A DNA stretch of 9,220 bases from Acidithiobacillus ferruginosus. Its GTDB lineage: Bacteria > Pseudomonadota > Gammaproteobacteria > Acidithiobacillales > Acidithiobacillaceae. The notes under the pieces were generated by a model that was not told the origin of the DNA, did not search any database, and saw nothing but the letters and a program-made list of their open reading frames with translations. The DNA is taken from NCBI RefSeq assembly GCF_018854495.1, contig NZ_JABBDR010000250.1, positions 1-9,220 of the forward strand, written 5' to 3'. The position numbers and the translations under genes are program-made. Within the stretch, counting starts at the first letter, position 1, and every line of letters starts with the position of its first letter. Positions 5,306 to 9,220 of the stretch are shown piece after piece.

Positions 5306-8300
5306 TCAAGTCCTAGATTGAACCGGTGACTCCGGATCAGCCAAGAGGAGCGCTAGGGGGAAGCGTGAAAGCAAACGACCCACGGACAGTGCTTCTGTCC
5401 CTCCCTGCACGTCAATCTCTTCACCGGTGAAAAGGTTTTGAAACTGTAGTCGACTCCAGCCCCAGGGCAGGGCCAGAGTGGTGTCTCCCCAGACCTCTGG
5501 ACCCAGAGGCAACGGGAGGTTTTCGTTGGCGCCCAACAGGCGGAGGCAGAGACGCGGCACAACCGTCAGAGCCACCCCCTTTTCTCCTTTACGTGCGAAG
5601 GCGCAGAGGTGAGCTGCCTGCTTGCCGCGCACCCTAAGAGGAATATAGCTGCCGGTCTGAAAAGTCTCTGCCTGTCGGCGTCGGGCCTGCAGGCTGCGCC
5701 AAGTGAGATAGAGCTTAGCACGGCCACGGTCGAGGTCAGTCAGGAGTTCCTGCAGGTCTTCCGCGCGCACCCGTTCCGAGAATTGCGATTCCAACTCGGT
5801 CAACCTTTGGGAATAGGTGGCAAAATCCACCGGTCGTCGATTGTCGGGATCGACTAGGTGCAGGACCATGTCTTCGCAGCCCTGATAAATATCCGGCACG
5901 CCGGGGGCCGTGAGTTTGAGCAGGGTCATGCCGAGGCTGTTGAGGGCGCCGAAATGACGGATGATTCGGCATAGATCAGTGAAGGCCGAGGGGAAAGGAT
6001 TATGGGAGCCTTTGTCCAAAATAGCGCGGATGAAGCGTTCCAAGGCCTCTTCGTAGGCGCTGTCTGGGTTAATCCAACTGCTGTGCACTTTGGCTTCGCG
6101 GACCACCTTGCGCATGTAGGCGACGATGCGCTCCACATAATCGGCATCGGGGGTTTCCTGGGCGGGCCAAGTGCCGAGCAAAGTTTGGTAGATCAGGTAC
6201 TCGTCATTGGCATCGGGAGCGGAAATGCCGTCGATCTGACCCTTTTTGCCATTATTGAGATGCTGCCAGCGCTGCAATGCCTGTTGCCAGCGTTTCGGCA
6301 TCTCCGAAAGCACGGCGATGCGGGCCCGTACGTCTTCGGAGCGTTTGCTGTCATGGGTCGAACTGGTAAGCATGTCGTGGGGGCGGTATGCAGCGCGGTC
6401 GCGGCACCTTTTGTGGAAGGCGGCGATAGAAATACCGAAATGACGAGGGTCGCTGCCCACATCATTGAGACAAGTAAGGCGTTGGTAGCGATAGAGGGCG
6501 GTGTCCTCACGACCTTTGGCCATCACCGGGCCGGTGTATTGCTGGAATTTGCCCACAAAGGCGATACGCTCCCGAGTGTAGACCGGAGGTTTCCCGGACA
6601 AGGTCAGTACCTCCTCCAGAAACTGGAAGACGCTGACATCTTCCGCCTGGCTGTTGCGACGAGCCTGGATTATGGCGGTTTGGATGCGCTGCCGGTCCGC
6701 ATCCAGAAGAATCCCATCGGCACTGTAGGTCCGGTAGACCGGAAAGCAGGAGATCACTTCCTCGAGTGCCCAGCGCAGGCCGTTCAAGGTGTAGTCCCGG
6801 GTGCGCCGGTCGGTCTGGGCAATATGGCTGAGATGGTCAGCCAGTACATTGAGTTCGCTGGCCATGGAGCTTTTTATAATCAGTTTTTTGCAGTCGTAGA
6901 GGAGCGTATCGAAGTCGCACGGATGACCGATGAAGGCGCTATACAGGCGCTCGAAGGCCGCCCGCGCCCGGTCATTCACGAAAAGGCTGGTCACGTCGTT
7001 GGCAAAGTCGTAGCCGGTGCTGCCGTGTACCGGCCAGTCCGGGGGCATGGCTTCGCCATCTGCGAGGATCTTTTCCACTACCAGGTAGAGGCTCCTGCCG
7101 CCCTTGTCGCGGCGGGCCTGCCGCCAGTCGCGCCAAGCCTGGATGCGGCGGAAATACATTTGCGGATCGTAGAGTCCATCCGGGTGATCGATGCGCAGGG
7201 CATTTACACGCCCTTCGGACAGGAGTCTGAAAATGAGCCGGTGGGTATCGCCGAAAACGGCAGGGTCCTCCATCCGCAAGCCAGCCAGGTCGTTAATGTC
7301 AAAAAAGCGGCGGTAATTGATGTCATCCGCCGCCACGCGCCAGAAAGCGAGGCGGTAGGCTTGCGCCTCAATCAACTGATGCAGACTGTCAAAACTTTCT
7401 GCATCACCGGGATGGCCGTTGAAGAGCATTATGTTTTCCTGCAGGAAGGCCGTGACCTCCGGAGATCTGGCACAGAGCTCCGCCAGCAGGCGCCGATATA
7501 CCGTGCCATCTCTGACCCGGGCTGCCCGGCTTTCCGCCTCGGCACTGTACCGCTCTGGCAAACGGCGCAAAGCATCGGAAAGAGTGGCCAGTTCCTGCGT
7601 GTCGGGGTGTTCTGTACCCAGCCCGGTGCGCAGGATATCGGCACGCAGGTCGAGGATCCGCGGGTATTCGCGGGGGTCTACAGGGAAACTGTTTTCCAGG
7701 TATTGAATGTATATTTCCCCCTGTTCCGGTGCGAAACACAGTTTCAGATCGCCTTCTTCCAAGACCTGACCGTAATGGTCGCCCAAGACCGGCAAAAGCA
7801 CTTTGCCGCGCAGTTGTGGGCTCAACGGATACCAGTCGATGTCGAAATAGTCCGCGTAGGGCGACGCTGGTCCATGTTCCAACACATTCAGCCACCAGGC
7901 ATTGTCACTGCCCAGCACACCCATGTGGTTAGGTACGATATCCAGCATGAGGCCCATGCCGTGCGCTGCCAGGGTGTCGGAAAAACGCAGGAAATCCTCT
8001 GGACTGCCAATTTCCTGATTCAGCGCATTATGATCGACAATGTCGTAACCGTGCGGGCTGCCTTTGCGGGCCTTGAGGATCGGCGAAGCATAGCAATGGC
8101 TGATCCCGAGACGGGTCAGATAAGGAACAATGGCTGCGGCATCATTGAAGGTGAAGTTCTGGTTAAACTGCAGACGATAAGTGGCGCGTGGGATGGGGAT
8201 TGTCGCATCGGCGGCCTGTCCGCGTGGCAGCGCAGGACGCGCTTCGCGCAGGGTCGCGAACAGGCCGCTGACGTGCGGATCTTCGGCCCATTGTTCCAGA

Positions 8301-9220
8301 GTCAGGGGGAGTTTGCGCCGCCAGTTAGGGTACTGACCTGCCGTGCCGGGCAGGTTGATCTGGTCCGTCACGGCCAAAGCGTCATCCATTTGTACCAGTA
8401 GCACGGCACTGGTGGCACGAGCCAGCAAGCGATAAATCGCGCCAATCATGTCCTCCGTCAGTTTTGGGAGATCCGCCGACTGTACACGAATCCCTCTCGG
8501 CAGAAGCCCTTCCCGTTCCAGAGCAAGGAGGAGAAAACTGCGATCCCTGGCCCGTTCAACAATGAGACTGTCACGGGTCGCGGCATCGGGAATCAGGTCC
8601 AATGCGTTGCGGGTATCCAGATCCAGGCCCTGCCAAAAGCCGGCCAAAGTGGGCAGATCGTGGGTAGTGAGCGCCGCCACAGACCATGCCGGGTAATCCT
8701 CCGGAGGTCGGTATCCGTTCTGCGGGTCTACTTCCAACAGGAACACGCGGCAGGAAAGGATGCCCCAGGACCTGAGGGCGTCCCGGATTTCTTCTGTTAC
8801 CATGCCTAGGTCTTCGCCTACTACCAGGCAACGATGACGTTGACTCTCTAACGTGAGAATGCCGAGGAGTTCGTCCAGAGGATAACGCACATATCCGCCC
8901 CTTGCGGGGCTTTCATCGGCGGGTATCCAGTACAAACGCATCAGGCCCAGGATGTGATCCAGGCGGATGGCGCCGGCAACACGCATATTGGCGCGCAAAA
9001 GGGCGATAAAAGGTGCATAGGCTGCCTCGCGTAGGCGCAGAGGGTGCCAGGGTTGCAGTCCCCAATCCTGGCCTTTACGGTTGAAGGCATCGGGGGGAGC
9101 GCCTATATGGATGTTTGAGACATAGAGGTCCTGGTCATTCCAGGCATCAAAGCCACCCGGGTCGACACCCACCGCAATATCCTGGTAGAGACCGATACCC
9201 ATGCCGAGTGCCTGGGAACG
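5306..9220 (-). CDS. malQ-treY: MalQ-TreY fusion: 4-alpha-glucanotransferase / maltooligosyltrehalose synthase (partial, N-terminus off right edge)
   Basis: One open frame of 1305 codons enters from the right edge and stops at 5306. Residues are counted from the Met at 9202, which is internal: the six codons before it read RSQALG, continuing into MGIGLYQDIAVGVDPGG, typical inner MalQ sequence. The first 330 or so residues are the C-terminal half of a GH77 4-alpha-glucanotransferase, with nucleophile Asp82 in AIRLDHILG, acid/base Glu130 in VVGEDLG and Asp182 in TTHDLPT. From about 336 (PIPRATYRLQFNQNFTF) a complete TreY (GH13) follows, with DIVPNHMG at 421, nucleophile Asp672 in LRIDHPDGLYDP, Glu710 in LVVEKIL and Asp951 in STHDSKRSED. 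MalQ transfers glucan segments between maltodextrins; TreY turns the reducing-end linkage into a trehalosyl unit that TreZ then releases. TreY alone spans about 960 residues, at the long end for the family. There is no stop or plausible restart at the junction, so a real bifunctional protein is likely. treZ and glg genes would be expected beyond the right edge. Confidence 0.93.
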   Translation of the reverse strand, partial: RSQALGMGIGLYQDIAVGVDPGGFDAWNDQDLYVSNIHIGAPPDAFNRKGQDWGLQPWHPLRLREAAYAPFIALLRANMRVAGAIRLDHILGLMRLYWIPADESPARGGYVRYPLDELLGILTLESQRHRCLVVGEDLGMVTEEIRDALRSWGILSCRVFLLEVDPQNGYRPPEDYPAWSVAALTTHDLPTLAGFWQGLDLDTRNALDLIPDAATRDSLIVERARDRSFLLLALEREGLLPRGIRVQSADLPKLTEDMIGAIYRLLARATSAVLLVQMDDALAVTDQINLPGTAGQYPNWRRKLPLTLEQWAEDPHVSGLFATLREARPALPRGQAADATIPIPRATYRLQFNQNFTFNDAAAIVPYLTRLGISHCYASPILKARKGSPHGYDIVDHNALNQEIGSPEDFLRFSDTLAAHGMGLMLDIVPNHMGVLGSDNAWWLNVLEHGPASPYADYFDIDWYPLSPQLRGKVLLPVLGDHYGQVLEEGDLKLCFAPEQGEIYIQYLENSFPVDPREYPRILDLRADILRTGLGTEHPDTQELATLSDALRRLPERYSAEAESRAARVRDGTVYRRLLAELCARSPEVTAFLQENIMLFNGHPGDAESFDSLHQLIEAQAYRLAFWRVAADDINYRRFFDINDLAGLRMEDPAVFGDTHRLIFRLLSEGRVNALRIDHPDGLYDPQMYFRRIQAWRDWRQARRDKGGRSLYLVVEKILADGEAMPPDWPVHGSTGYDFANDVTSLFVNDRARAAFERLYSAFIGHPCDFDTLLYDCKKLIIKSSMASELNVLADHLSHIAQTDRRTRDYTLNGLRWALEEVISCFPVYRTYSADGILLDADRQRIQTAIIQARRNSQAEDVSVFQFLEEVLTLSGKPPVYTRERIAFVGKFQQYTGPVMAKGREDTALYRYQRLTCLNDVGSDPRHFGISIAAFHKRCRDRAAYRPHDMLTSSTHDSKRSEDVRARIAVLSEMPKRWQQALQRWQHLNNGKKGQIDGISAPDANDEYLIYQTLLGTWPAQETPDADYVERIVAYMRKVVREAKVHSSWINPDSAYEEALERFIRAILDKGSHNPFPSAFTDLCRIIRHFGALNSLGMTLLKLTAPGVPDIYQGCEDMVLHLVDPDNRRPVDFATYSQRLTELESQFSERVRAEDLQELLTDLDRGRAKLYLTWRSLQARRRQAETFQTGSYIPLRVRGKQAAHLCAFARKGEKGVALTVVPRLCLRLLGANENLPLPLGPEVWGDTTLALPWGWSRLQFQNLFTGEEIDVQGGTEALSVGRLLSRFPLALLLADPESPVQSRT

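Noticed and set aside
5294..5310. CTTGA / TCAAG inverted repeat around the MalQ-TreY stop as a terminator.
   Set aside because: The stem is only five base pairs and no T tract follows on the coding strand.
6002..8401. A 799-codon open frame on the plus strand, antisense to TreY.
   Set aside because: It is codon-aligned with TreY, its first base opposite TreY's third. Its stops would need TTA, CTA or TCA codons in TreY, which are rare in this GC-rich gene. The translation has no recognisable domain, while the minus strand has full TreY motifs.

Overview
The window reads as chromosomal DNA of a GC-rich, Gram-negative proteobacterium. Two predicted lipoproteins, a Spy/CpxP-type periplasmic protein, an EnvZ/OmpR-type two-component pair and an alpha-glucan/trehalose enzyme all fit that. 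The set of small hydrophobic envelope genes and the fused MalQ-TreY enzyme would suit an Acidithiobacillus-like acidophile, but that is an inference from gene content and not a proven assignment. Every intact gene lies on the minus strand, so the window is best read from right to left.

Right part (9220 to 5306): one very long open frame, entering from outside the window, carries the C-terminal half of a 4-alpha-glucanotransferase (MalQ, GH77) followed without a stop by a complete maltooligosyltrehalose synthase (TreY, GH13). Both sets of catalytic acids are visible. The fusion would shuffle maltodextrins and isomerise their reducing end to a trehalosyl unit, a step towards the compatible solute trehalose.

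Middle part (5098 to 2924): five minus-strand genes, four of them small, look like a cell-envelope cluster. They are an alanine-zipper lipoprotein, a DUF3568-like lipoprotein, a 51-residue DUF3309-type hydrophobic protein, a 59-residue Thivi_2564-type membrane protein, and an unrecognised secreted protein with a signal peptide. Spacings are short, and the first four starts have good AAGGAG or GGAGG ribosome-binding sites.

The 467 bases between 2457 and 2923 hold no intact gene. They contain a frameshifted remnant of the C-terminal end of an IS4-type transposase on the plus strand (about 2605-2907). Next to it is the leader of the following operon, with a perfect 7-bp inverted repeat.

Left part (2456 to 1): a tightly coupled operon of a Met-rich Spy/CpxP-like periplasmic protein, an OmpR-family response regulator and an EnvZ-like histidine kinase. 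The stop and start codons abut or overlap at both junctions, and the kinase runs off the left edge. The likely logic is an envelope or metal/acid stress sensor with its own periplasmic accessory protein. No RNA gene, CRISPR array or complete mobile element was seen.
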